NCBI GenBank assembly: GCA_964459675.1
Contig: CAYWNP010000018.1
Coordinates: 1 to 29,331 of the forward strand
DNA from: CAIZQW01 sp964459675
GTDB lineage: Bacteria > Verrucomicrobiota > Kiritimatiellia > RFP12 > UBA1067
Length of the DNA stretch: 29,331 nucleotides
Direction of reading: 5' to 3'
The notes beneath the pieces are model-generated. The model was not told where the DNA came from. It searched no databases and saw nothing but the letters and a program-made list of their open reading frames with translations. Below, in pieces: positions 15,632 through 22,492 of this stretch (position 1 is its first letter; each line of letters opens with the position of its first letter). Position numbers and translations under genes: made by a program.

Positions 15632-16651
15632 CTACAGTTTCACCGTCTTCTTTGTTTTTGCGGATTTCTTCTCTGCATCCACGATGCGAACCGAATCAGC
15701 GGATTGCTCGGGCGTGATCACGCAGGGCACCTTCTTGCCGGCGACAAGATCAAGGAACCACTTCAGTTCATATTCATATCCATCCCCCGTTGCAAGCTTC
15801 GGCTCAAACGCTTCCCCTTTTGCCGGATAGACACAGAGCGCCTTTTCACGTTTGAAATCCAAGATCGCCACGGCCTTCTCAAAAGTCACATGGAAAGAGG
15901 CTTCAAAACCCATGGTCGGATTGATGGCCCAACTGCCATCCGACGTGACAACAGGTCCTCCTACATCATAGATTGAACTGATATGCTGCATCACACCATC
16001 CGCGCCCCAGACCGCCGTGCTGGTGACTGACTTCGGAAACCCGAAAAGATAGTGAACCATATCCGTATCATGGATATGCAGATCTAAGGCGACACCACCG
16101 CTCTTGCTCTCATCCATGAACCAGCTCTTTCCCTTGCCCCAGCCTGGAGGCGGGCTATAACGGCGGAACGATGCTGCGAGAACCTTGCCATACTTCTTGC
16201 TCTCAACCAACTTCTTCAAATAGACATACGCCGGCCAGAAGCGCAGGCAGTGAGCAATCATGAGTTGCGTACCCTTAGGAGCCGCCTGCTTCGCCTTGAG
16301 CATGGTCTTACACGCAGCGGCATCCAGAGCCATTGGTTTTTCACAAATCACATGGATACCCATCTTCAGAGCCTTAGCTGTCAGAATCGGATGCAATGGC
16401 GTGGGAAGGGTGATGTCCACAATATCCGGGTTCACCTCTGCCAACATTTTATCAAAATCATCATAGATCTTGGCAGAACCAAAATCGGTCGAGGCATCCG
16501 CTCCCGAAAGATTCGCTTTCGCGATGGGCTCGGAAAACTGCGAAAGATCGCGATCACACAGTGCGACGACCTTCGCCCCCTTCATCTTCTTCCAGTTAGC
16601 GTAGTGCATACGTCCCATAAAGCCAAAACCGACGACTGCTATCCGTTTCAT
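15632..16651 (-). CDS. Gfo/Idh/MocA-family oxidoreductase, cytoplasmic
   Basis: The 339-residue product begins directly with the Rossmann loop (RIAVVGFGFMGRMHYANW) and has no export signal. It has 'PDIVDITLPTPLHP', the catalytic motif CEKPMALDAA, 'FRRYSPPPGWG' and 'GGVALDLHIHDTDMVHYLFG', all standard for the family. The last residues are lysine-rich (KKSAKTKKTVKL). It is the first minus-strand gene of the presumed glycoside locus and starts 131 bp from the divergent PAS-AraC regulator. With a second, exported family member in the same cluster, this one may run the reverse reduction of a keto sugar in the cytoplasm. AAAGGA precedes the ATG by 9 nt. Confidence 0.88.
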   Translation of the reverse strand: MKRIAVVGFGFMGRMHYANWKKMKGAKVVALCDRDLSQFSEPIAKANLSGADASTDFGSAKIYDDFDKMLAEVNPDIVDITLPTPLHPILTAKALKMGIHVICEKPMALDAAACKTMLKAKQAAPKGTQLMIAHCLRFWPAYVYLKKLVESKKYGKVLAASFRRYSPPPGWGKGKSWFMDESKSGGVALDLHIHDTDMVHYLFGFPKSVTSTAVWGADGVMQHISSIYDVGGPVVTSDGSWAINPTMGFEASFHVTFEKAVAILDFKREKALCVYPAKGEAFEPKLATGDGYEYELKWFLDLVAGKKVPCVITPEQSADSVRIVDAEKKSAKTKKTVKL

Positions 16652-16725
16652 CCTGTGCCATCCTTTCTTGCTTAATCTGCTAAAAAACTATGGTTTAAAG
16701 ATATCACTTTTCAGGGAGATCTGTA

Positions 16726-16763
16726 TTGTACAATTCCGACATCTTTGTGTATAATTCCGACAT
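16726..16763 (+). promoter_or_regulatory. Promoter with two in-phase direct repeats: candidate AraC-type operator
   Basis: TGTACAATTCCGACAT (16727-16742) and TGTATAATTCCGACAT (16748-16763) differ at one base and start exactly 21 bp apart, two helical turns, as in AraC-family half-site pairs. The second repeat contains a perfect TATAAT (16750-16755); TTGTAC at 16726-16731, in the first repeat, can serve as the -35 box (18-bp spacer). A regulator bound here would cover its own promoter. The same site lies 76-112 bp upstream of the divergent oxidoreductase start. Confidence 0.75.
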
Positions 16764-16782
16764 AACACGAAAGGCAGGACCG

Positions 16783-17553
16783 ATGAAACCACGCGAACAA
16801 TCTTCAAAAGCTTTTCTTTCAAAAATCGGTGACTTTGAGAGCATTAAACTGCTCTTGGACACGATGCCGGAAACCGCTTTCTTTATGAAAGACCTCAAGG
16901 GGCGGGTCATGTTATTTAATCGCCGGTCGTGTGAAATCTACAATGTCGGGCATGAATCTGAAGTGATCGGCAAGACGGACTATGATCTACATCCCAAGGC
17001 GCTTGCCGATAAATATGCACATGATGATCAACACGTCATGACAACAGGGAAAACCATTATCAATGCAACCGAGCTGGCCCCCAACAGTTCCAACCGCCTG
17101 GTCGTCTACAGCAAAGTACCCCTCTTTAATCGGGCACATGAGGTCATTGGGGTGGCAGGACTATACCGGCTCATCGATGATATTAGTGACGCACCCGATT
17201 GGTATGGCCACTTTTCAAGCGTGATTGCATTTATCCACGCCCACTATCCGCAAACGATTCATATTGAGGAGCTCGCCAAGCTAGGCAAAACCTCCGCACG
17301 GCAACTTGAACGCAGGTTTATCAAAATTTTCGGCATCAACATCAGCGATTATATTTTAAGAACCCGCATCCATGTTGCCCTTGAACAGCTGGGACAGACG
17401 AATCGGACCATCAGCGATATTGCCCAAGCTATTGGCTTTTATGACCACAGCCATTTTATCCGCACTTTCAAACGCTTGCGGGGCCTTTCGCCCAAACAAT
17501 ATCGCGAACGTCATGCGCAACACACCCAGTCAACACGTGCACAAAAAAACTGA
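16783..17553 (+). CDS. PAS-domain AraC-family transcriptional regulator
   Basis: The 256-residue product has an N-terminal PAS domain (about 20-130: 'LLDTMPETAFFMKDLKGRVMLFNR', 'EVIGKTDYDL', 'EVIGVAGLYRLIDD') and a C-terminal double helix-turn-helix of AraC type (about 155-250: 'IEELAKLGKTSARQLERRFIKIFG', then 'ISDIAQAIGFYDHSHFIRTFKRL' and 'LSPKQYRERH'). The PAS domain probably senses a small ligand. The start at 16783 has GGCAGGA upstream; the in-frame ATG at 16726 lies inside the promoter repeats and was rejected. Divergent from the oxidoreductase-DUF1080 cluster, it is the obvious local regulator, likely autoregulated through the repeats. It ends 3 bp from the convergent cysE. Confidence 0.9.
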   Translation: MKPREQSSKAFLSKIGDFESIKLLLDTMPETAFFMKDLKGRVMLFNRRSCEIYNVGHESEVIGKTDYDLHPKALADKYAHDDQHVMTTGKTIINATELAPNSSNRLVVYSKVPLFNRAHEVIGVAGLYRLIDDISDAPDWYGHFSSVIAFIHAHYPQTIHIEELAKLGKTSARQLERRFIKIFGINISDYILRTRIHVALEQLGQTNRTISDIAQAIGFYDHSHFIRTFKRLRGLSPKQYRERHAQHTQSTRAQKN

Positions 17554-17556
17554 GTA

Positions 17557-18465
17557 TTAAACACTTTTGATGACTGGACTGGGCGTCTGGTTATAAACCT
17601 TTGAACCCGCGGGTACGGAGTGGATGAGCCAGACGTTACCACCAATCACAGAGTCATGACCGATCACCGTATCACCGCCTAAGATCGTGGCGCCTGCGTA
17701 GATGACTACATTGTCTTCAACCGCTGGATGGCGTTTAACCCCTTTAACAAGAGCGCCCGTATCATCCTTGGCAAAGCTTAGCGCACCGAGGGTCACACCT
17801 TGATAGAGCTTGACGCGACTTCCGATCGTGCATGTTTCGCCAATGACAACACCCGTACCATGATCAATAAAAAAGCCAGGACCGATAGTCGCCCCAGGAT
17901 GGATATCAATACCCGTTTTAGAATGGGCATGCTCACTCATCACACGTGGAATCAGATGAACGCCTTGCTGGTAGAGCGCATGAGCAATGCGATGGACCGT
18001 AATCGCATAAAGACCAGGATAACTCATCACGATCTCCATTGTTGAACGTGCCGCAGGATCTCCTTCATAAGCAGCCTTGATATCCTCTTGCAACATTTCA
18101 CGGATGGCGGGAAGCCCCTCCAACAGCGCAGTGACAGCCTGCTTCGCCTTCAGCTCGCAATCGCCACAGGCGATACATTTGACCTTGTTACAGGCATACT
18201 CAAAGGAGCGATGTGTTTGATCATAGAGCTCTTCTGCAATCTGCTGAATCGTTCCCTTCAAGTGATGATGGCAATGATCATGCGAGACAGGACCCTTGCC
18301 GTGGCACCCAGGATAGAGCACGCCCATGAGCTTCTCCAAGACATCAATAACAGCTTCTGTGCCTGGCAGATTTACATCGCGCACCGTGTTCGCAACGGGA
18401 CAATCGCGACAGGGGGAGAGTGCCTCCGCCATGCGCTCTAAATTTGAAGCTAACCATTTTTCCAT
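17557..18465 (-). CDS. cysE: Serine O-acetyltransferase with cysteine/histidine-rich N-terminal domain
   Basis: The C-terminal half is a left-handed beta-helix acetyltransferase with hexapeptide turns and serine-acetyltransferase signatures: 'TGIDIHPGATIGPGFFIDHGTGVVIGE' (active-site His/Asp region), 'YQGVTLGALS', 'HPAVEDNVVIYAGATILGG'. It makes O-acetylserine for cysteine synthesis. The N-terminal helical domain is unusual: C19, C22, C54, H55, H62, H64, C65, H66-H68, C92, C97, C100 and C103, including CRDCP, HDHCHHH and CIACGDC. That many potential ligands suggests metal or Fe-S binding, or redox sensing. Length is 302, in the range of the long EpsC-like type. Weak GAGAG ribosome site before the ATG. 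No cysK is seen next to it. Confidence 0.9.
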   Translation of the reverse strand: MEKWLASNLERMAEALSPCRDCPVANTVRDVNLPGTEAVIDVLEKLMGVLYPGCHGKGPVSHDHCHHHLKGTIQQIAEELYDQTHRSFEYACNKVKCIACGDCELKAKQAVTALLEGLPAIREMLQEDIKAAYEGDPAARSTMEIVMSYPGLYAITVHRIAHALYQQGVHLIPRVMSEHAHSKTGIDIHPGATIGPGFFIDHGTGVVIGETCTIGSRVKLYQGVTLGALSFAKDDTGALVKGVKRHPAVEDNVVIYAGATILGGDTVIGHDSVIGGNVWLIHSVPAGSKVYNQTPSPVIKSV

Positions 18466-18510
18466 AACAATCTCTCTTTCGTCCTCTGGCTAGGAACCAC
18501 AAAACCCACC

Positions 18511-18541
18511 CACCTTCGCGAATACGGCTACGGCGGGCAGG
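18511..18541. repeat. Small palindromic element, copy C
   Basis: Read on the minus strand this copy has the core CCCGCCGTAGCCGTATTCGC, close to copies A, B and D. It lies in the gap between cysE and metX-metW, inside a segment (AACCACAAAACCCAC) that also occurs at 2144-2158 in the gap near yceH. Confidence 0.75.
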
Positions 18542-18574
18542 CGAAAAATCACAAAAACCTTCTCAGTTTAATCT

Positions 18575-20437
18575 TCAACTCCAACTACTCCCCTGGCGCG
18601 GCGTCTTGTCCGCCGTAGCTTTAGCGTAGGAGGAAGCTGAAGGCGAAGCCGGCTGCCGTTTGATACGAACAACGACCTTTGAGGCAGCAAAATTTTTGAA
18701 CCCCAACAGCAACAGGAGTTGACCCAACCACGAATTCGATTGGCAGATCAATTCCTGAATAACAATCCCCTCCTTTTGGCACAATGCAATAAAATCCTTA
18801 AGGGTAAATAAGTGAATATTCGGTGTTTCATACCATTCATAGGGAATGTCGGAGCCCTTGGGCATGCGCCCTCCAAAAAGCAGCTGGAAACGAACCTCCA
18901 TGCCGGCAAAGTTCGGGAAGGTAATCACTGCCTCCTGAGCGACACGCAAGATCTGCTGGAGTAACTCCTTCGGACGTTTAATGGTCTGTAACGTCTCGCT
19001 CAAAACGACCTGATCATAGCTGTCGTCCGGAATCATGGCGAGTCCATCGTCAACGTCTTCCAAAATCACATCACACCCTGCCCCAATAGCCGTAATAACA
19101 CCCTCAACACTAATTTCAACTCCGTTACCACTGATCTGTTTGCGCGCTTTGAGAATATTTAAGAGGGCGCCATCCCCACACCCGAGATCTAAGACACGCC
19201 CAGCCCGAGGAATCATATCCACCACGGCCTGGTAGTGCTCGGATTGACTCAACTGATGGGTGGCTCGTTGAGCCATCTCCTCGGGTGTCGCAAGAAATGA
19301 GTTGATAATTCGCTTCAAATCCGAAATGTGCGTGAGGAAGGCATCGTGTCCCGCATCCGTATCCAAGTGACAGTAGGAGACTCGCTTCTGCTGGCGAACG
19401 AGTGCGGTCACCAGCTCCTCGGACTGACAGGGTGTAAAAAGCCAATCCCCGCTGAGTGAGACAACCAAGAGACGCGAGGTGACCTTCTCAAAGGCCTTCT
19501 CCAGGGAGCCATAATTCTCCCGTAAGTCATATTCATCCATCGCCAAGGTGATGTGAAGATAGGAGTTGGCGTCAAAACGGCGGATGAACTTCTCGCCCTG
19601 ATGTTGGAGATAGCTCTCCACCTGAAAATAGGTTCCAAAGCTTGCTTCGCGATTCTGCCGTTGTTCTTCGTCTGCAGTCACCCACTCAGCTCGCTTCTCA
19701 CGTCCAAACTTCTCATCCATCAACTCTTGAGAGAGATAGGTGATGTGGGCGATCTTCCGAGCACTCGACAACCCACGATGCGGATGCTGTTCCGCGCCAT
19801 AGTAGTCTCCCATATTCCAATTGGGATCTTCCGTGATCGCATGGCGACCAATAATATCAAAAGCCAATGCTTGCGAGTTGAGGCTGGCAGCCGAAGCAAT
19901 GATCATGGCGCGATCAATTTCCTCAGAATAGCGAGCCACCCACTCCAACACCTGCATTCCGCCGAAACTACCCCCGATTACACCTGCGAGGCGGGTAATA
20001 CCCAATTGTCGTAGGAGAAGGCGATGGACCTCAATGATATCGCCCACCGTCAGTTTGGGAAAATCTGAACCATAAGGCATTCCAGTGACAGGAGAGAGGG
20101 AAGCAGGTCCCGTGGTTCCTTTGCACCCCCCAAGAATGTTGGCACAAATAACATGATACCGATTGGTATCCATACCTTTACCTGGGCCAATCATGCCCTC
20201 CCACCAACCATCTGGTTCGGTTTCACCAGGACGAATGCCAGCCACATGGGCGTCGCCAGTCAGAGCATGACAGACAAAGATGACGTTATCGTTGGTTGCC
20301 GGAGAGGCTCCACAACGTTCATACGCCACCGTAATCGCCGGCAGAACCCCTCCTTTTTCAAGTTTAAATCCTTCTGGGGGCAAGGTCAGCGATACTGTCT
20401 CAGGATAAACAACGCCAACTGTGGTTTCGCTACTCAT
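18575..20437 (-). CDS. metX-metW: Fused homoserine O-acetyltransferase (MetX) and MetW methyltransferase-like protein
   Basis: Residues 1 to about 385 are MetX, an alpha/beta hydrolase that acetylates homoserine (acetyl donor by family; a succinyl-using variant cannot be excluded). The catalytic triad is visible: S157 in GGSFGGMQ, D331 in SGDWLF and H364 in AGHDAFL. Residues about 400-592 are MetW, a Rossmann methyltransferase-fold partner (VLDLGCGDGALL near 412; 'YDQVVLSETLQTIKRP'; 'NFAGMEVRFQLLFGGRMPKG'). The two are usually separate adjacent genes. The last 25 or so residues (including SSYAKATADK) are not family sequence but are encoded by a dispersed repeat at 18606-18634. No clear ribosome site precedes the ATG; a promoter-like pair lies at 20496-20524. 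Monocistronic, divergent from the unknown gene at 20600. Confidence 0.93.
   Translation of the reverse strand: MSSETTVGVVYPETVSLTLPPEGFKLEKGGVLPAITVAYERCGASPATNDNVIFVCHALTGDAHVAGIRPGETEPDGWWEGMIGPGKGMDTNRYHVICANILGGCKGTTGPASLSPVTGMPYGSDFPKLTVGDIIEVHRLLLRQLGITRLAGVIGGSFGGMQVLEWVARYSEEIDRAMIIASAASLNSQALAFDIIGRHAITEDPNWNMGDYYGAEQHPHRGLSSARKIAHITYLSQELMDEKFGREKRAEWVTADEEQRQNREASFGTYFQVESYLQHQGEKFIRRFDANSYLHITLAMDEYDLRENYGSLEKAFEKVTSRLLVVSLSGDWLFTPCQSEELVTALVRQQKRVSYCHLDTDAGHDAFLTHISDLKRIINSFLATPEEMAQRATHQLSQSEHYQAVVDMIPRAGRVLDLGCGDGALLNILKARKQISGNGVEISVEGVITAIGAGCDVILEDVDDGLAMIPDDSYDQVVLSETLQTIKRPKELLQQILRVAQEAVITFPNFAGMEVRFQLLFGGRMPKGSDIPYEWYETPNIHLFTLKDFIALCQKEGIVIQELICQSNSWLGQLLLLLGFKNFAASKVVVRIKRQPASPSASSYAKATADKTPRQGSSWS
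18606..18634. repeat. Small palindromic element, copy D, inside the 3' end of metX-metW
   Basis: The unit with core TCCGCCGTAGCTTTAGCG on the plus strand is read on the minus strand as SSYAKATADK, a peptide known to appear at the ends of unrelated proteins because the same element inserts in genes. It extends the reading frame past the normal MetW end. Confidence 0.85.
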
Positions 20438-20495
20438 AATGTTTATTATTACGTCTTGCTCACCCCTTAAAAGGATTAAGCATTAAAAGTCTGTT

Positions 20496-20524
20496 AGTTT
20501 ATCATCCCTTAGGCTTAGACGCAA
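20496..20524 (-). promoter_or_regulatory. Candidate promoter for metX-metW
   Basis: On the minus strand TTGCGT (20524-20519) and TAAACT (20501-20496) are 17 bp apart. The predicted leader is about 50 nt, too short for a known SAM riboswitch. Consensus match is moderate only. Confidence 0.4.
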
Positions 20525-20559
20525 ACTCCTATTTTTTTGAAAAATTAAAAATCACCCTC

Positions 20560-20589
20560 GTGACAACACCCCCTCTTTTATGCTATTAT
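20560..20589 (+). promoter_or_regulatory. Candidate extended -10 promoter giving a leaderless or near-leaderless mRNA
   Basis: GTGACA (20560-20565) and TATTAT (20584-20589) are 18 bp apart, and TGC directly precedes the -10 box (extended -10). Initiation 6-10 nt after the -10 box would fall at 20595-20599, at or within 4 nt of the ATG at 20600. The stretch before the ATG is pyrimidine-rich with no ribosome site. Confidence 0.55.
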
Positions 20590-20599
20590 TCGCCCTTTC

Positions 20600-21295
20600 A
20601 TGAATAAGAAGCCAACACAATTCGATTTCTGGTACGCGGTGAACAATACGGAGATCGTTGTTCCACCCAAGCGTCACTTGGAGACGTTCGGGAATACGAT
20701 GATCAACTATACCCTCGTATCGGAACTGATGGATGATCCGACAAAAGTGCACATCCGCGAAGGTCGCATGCAGGCGTCTCGTCCTCAAATCATCACACCT
20801 TCCGCCTATGCGGCAACCGAACTGAAGGGCTTCGGCGATGAAGCTGCCAAGTATATTGACTGGCTTCGTGAAAATGAGGACTCGATCCGTATCCTTCAAT
20901 ATGGATACTCCCTAAGGCAAGATACCTTCAACGAACAGACGGTCACAGATAACATAGCCAATGTGCTCGAGCGCATCAAGACCGATCATTCCGCCAAGAG
21001 TGACCCCTTTTCTGCAATTATCAAAGGCGTCGACTCGCCTTGGGATGTCTGCCTAATCCGTCTCTTCTGGCTGGTGATGCAGGCCTCTGTTCCCCTCAAC
21101 ATACGTGAACTCGAAGAGCGACACATGTTTGAGCTGAAGGATGGCATCCCCATGGGCGTGCGCGAGGAGATCGAGCGGGGCTTCCAAGCTGCAACACGCG
21201 ATGCACGGCTCATCAAACCCCTCGGAAAGCTCTTGCAGGAGCACGGTCTCTTTGAGCACTATCAGGATCGCTTTTTCAATCTCGTCAAACAGTGA
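20600..21295 (+). CDS. Conserved-looking protein of unknown function
   Basis: I do not recognise this 231-residue protein. It is soluble, without signal peptide or membrane segment. The N-terminal half ('FDFWYAVNNTEIVVPPKRHLETFGNTMINYTLVSELMDDPTKVHIREGRM') reads as a compact alpha/beta unit; the second half is helical ('VLERIKTDH', 'WDVCLIRLFWLVMQASVPLNIRELEER', 'GVREEIERGFQAATRDARLIKPLGKLLQ'). Composition and codon use resemble the neighbours, so it is a genuine gene. It starts without a ribosome site, fitting the leaderless promoter above, and lies 42 bp before leuC, with which it may be co-transcribed. A link to branched-chain amino-acid synthesis is only positional. Confidence 0.7.
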   Translation: MNKKPTQFDFWYAVNNTEIVVPPKRHLETFGNTMINYTLVSELMDDPTKVHIREGRMQASRPQIITPSAYAATELKGFGDEAAKYIDWLRENEDSIRILQYGYSLRQDTFNEQTVTDNIANVLERIKTDHSAKSDPFSAIIKGVDSPWDVCLIRLFWLVMQASVPLNIRELEERHMFELKDGIPMGVREEIERGFQAATRDARLIKPLGKLLQEHGLFEHYQDRFFNLVKQ

Positions 21296-21337
21296 GCGTA
21301 AGGACGCCTTAACGAGTGTCCATTTGGAGTAAAGACA

Positions 21338-22459
21338 ATGACTATTACTGAAAAAATTCTAGCGCGGGAGTCTGGAGCTTCAATCGTCCAGCCGGGCGAT
21401 AACATTTGGGTCAATGCAGGAATCCTCCTGACACATGACGTCTGCGGGCCGGGGACCATCGGTATTTTTCAACAGGAATTTGGCAAGGATGCAAAGGTCT
21501 TCGATCGTGAAAAGATCGTCATTCTGCCTGACCATTATATCTACACGGCAGATGTTAAAGCGCATCGTAACATCGATACGCTCCGAGCCTTTGTCAAGGA
21601 GCAGAATCTCCCTTACTTCTATGATCCAGGAACACCGAGCTATTGTGGCGTGTGTCATGTTGCCCTGCCAGAGCTCGGCCATGTCCGTCCCGGAGAGACC
21701 ATCTTCGGAACCGACTCGCACACCTGTACGCATGGTGCACTGGGAGCCTTCTCCAGTGGCATCGGCAATACNNNNNNNNNNNNNNNNNNNNNNNNNNNNN
21801 NNNNNNNNNNNNNNNNNNNNNNNNNNNNNNNNNNNNNNNNNNNNNNNNNNNNNNNNNNNNNNNNNNNNNNNCAGAAGACCTTCGATTACGTCAACGCGCG
21901 GACGAAAAAATCATATGAACCGCTCTACAGCGATCGGGATGCAAAGATCCAGGCGGAATACCGCTACGACGTCTCCAAGCTCGAACCCGTCGTCGCCAAG
22001 CCACACCTGCCGGACAACAAGGCCCTCGCACGCGACTGCCGCGATGTCAAGGTCACACAGGTCTATATCGGTTCCTGTACTGGCGGAAAGCTTGAGGACT
22101 TCATCATGGCAGCACAGCTCTTGAAGGGCCGCAAGGTCGCCATCAAGACGTTGATCGTGCCAGCCACACGTCATGTGGAGCAAGGCTTGATTGACACCAA
22201 GATCGATGGTCAAAGCTTACGCGCGATCTTCGAGGCCGCGGGTGTCGAACCGATTGCTCCTCCCTCCTGCGCTGCCTGTCTGGGCGGTCCGATCGATACC
22301 TTTGGACGTACCCATGGAAACGAAGTCGTGGTCAGCACGACCAATCGTAACTTCATCGGCCGCATGGGATCTAAGGACTCTCAGGTCTATTTGGCTTCGC
22401 CTTATACCGCAGCCGCGACAGCGATTAAAGGAACGATTACAGATCCGCGTGACCTGTAA
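21338..22459 (+). CDS. leuC: 3-isopropylmalate/citramalate dehydratase large subunit (LeuC-like), interrupted by an assembly gap
   Basis: The two sequenced parts belong to one aconitase-superfamily large subunit that isomerises 2-isopropylmalate, citramalate or a related acid using a 4Fe-4S cluster. Visible are 'ILPDHYIYT', 'FGTDSHTCTHGALGAF' (substrate/catalytic His), cluster cysteines in IGSCTGGK and PPSCAACLGG, and 'STTNRNFIGRMG'. SCTGGK and CAAC depart from the more usual SCTNGR and CGxC. About 90-95 residues normally lie between 'SGIG' and 'FDYVNAR', but the 100 N allow only about 33, so the N run is a placeholder and the true gene should be about 430 residues. GGAGT precedes the ATG. 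leuD follows by 33 bp. Confidence 0.88.
   Translation: MTITEKILARESGASIVQPGDNIWVNAGILLTHDVCGPGTIGIFQQEFGKDAKVFDREKIVILPDHYIYTADVKAHRNIDTLRAFVKEQNLPYFYDPGTPSYCGVCHVALPELGHVRPGETIFGTDSHTCTHGALGAFSSGIGNXXXXXXXXXXXXXXXXXXXXXXXXXXXXXXXXXXQKTFDYVNARTKKSYEPLYSDRDAKIQAEYRYDVSKLEPVVAKPHLPDNKALARDCRDVKVTQVYIGSCTGGKLEDFIMAAQLLKGRKVAIKTLIVPATRHVEQGLIDTKIDGQSLRAIFEAAGVEPIAPPSCAACLGGPIDTFGRTHGNEVVVSTTNRNFIGRMGSKDSQVYLASPYTAAATAIKGTITDPRDL
21772..21871. other. Assembly gap of exactly 100 N
   Basis: A round 100-N run inside leuC, typical of scaffolding with unknown gap size. The frame happens to be open across it. Family length suggests roughly 270-290 bp are really missing. Confidence 0.99.
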
Positions 22460-22492
22460 AACATTCCAGACACCTTCAAGGAGAACATCTTT

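Noticed and set aside
16726..16782. Earlier ATG for the PAS-AraC regulator
   Set aside because: It lies within the TTGTAC/TATAAT promoter repeats; the encoded YNSDI repeats simply translate the operator DNA.
20438..20500. SAM-type riboswitch upstream of metX-metW
   Set aside because: The predicted leader is only about 50 nt and shows no multi-stem aptamer.
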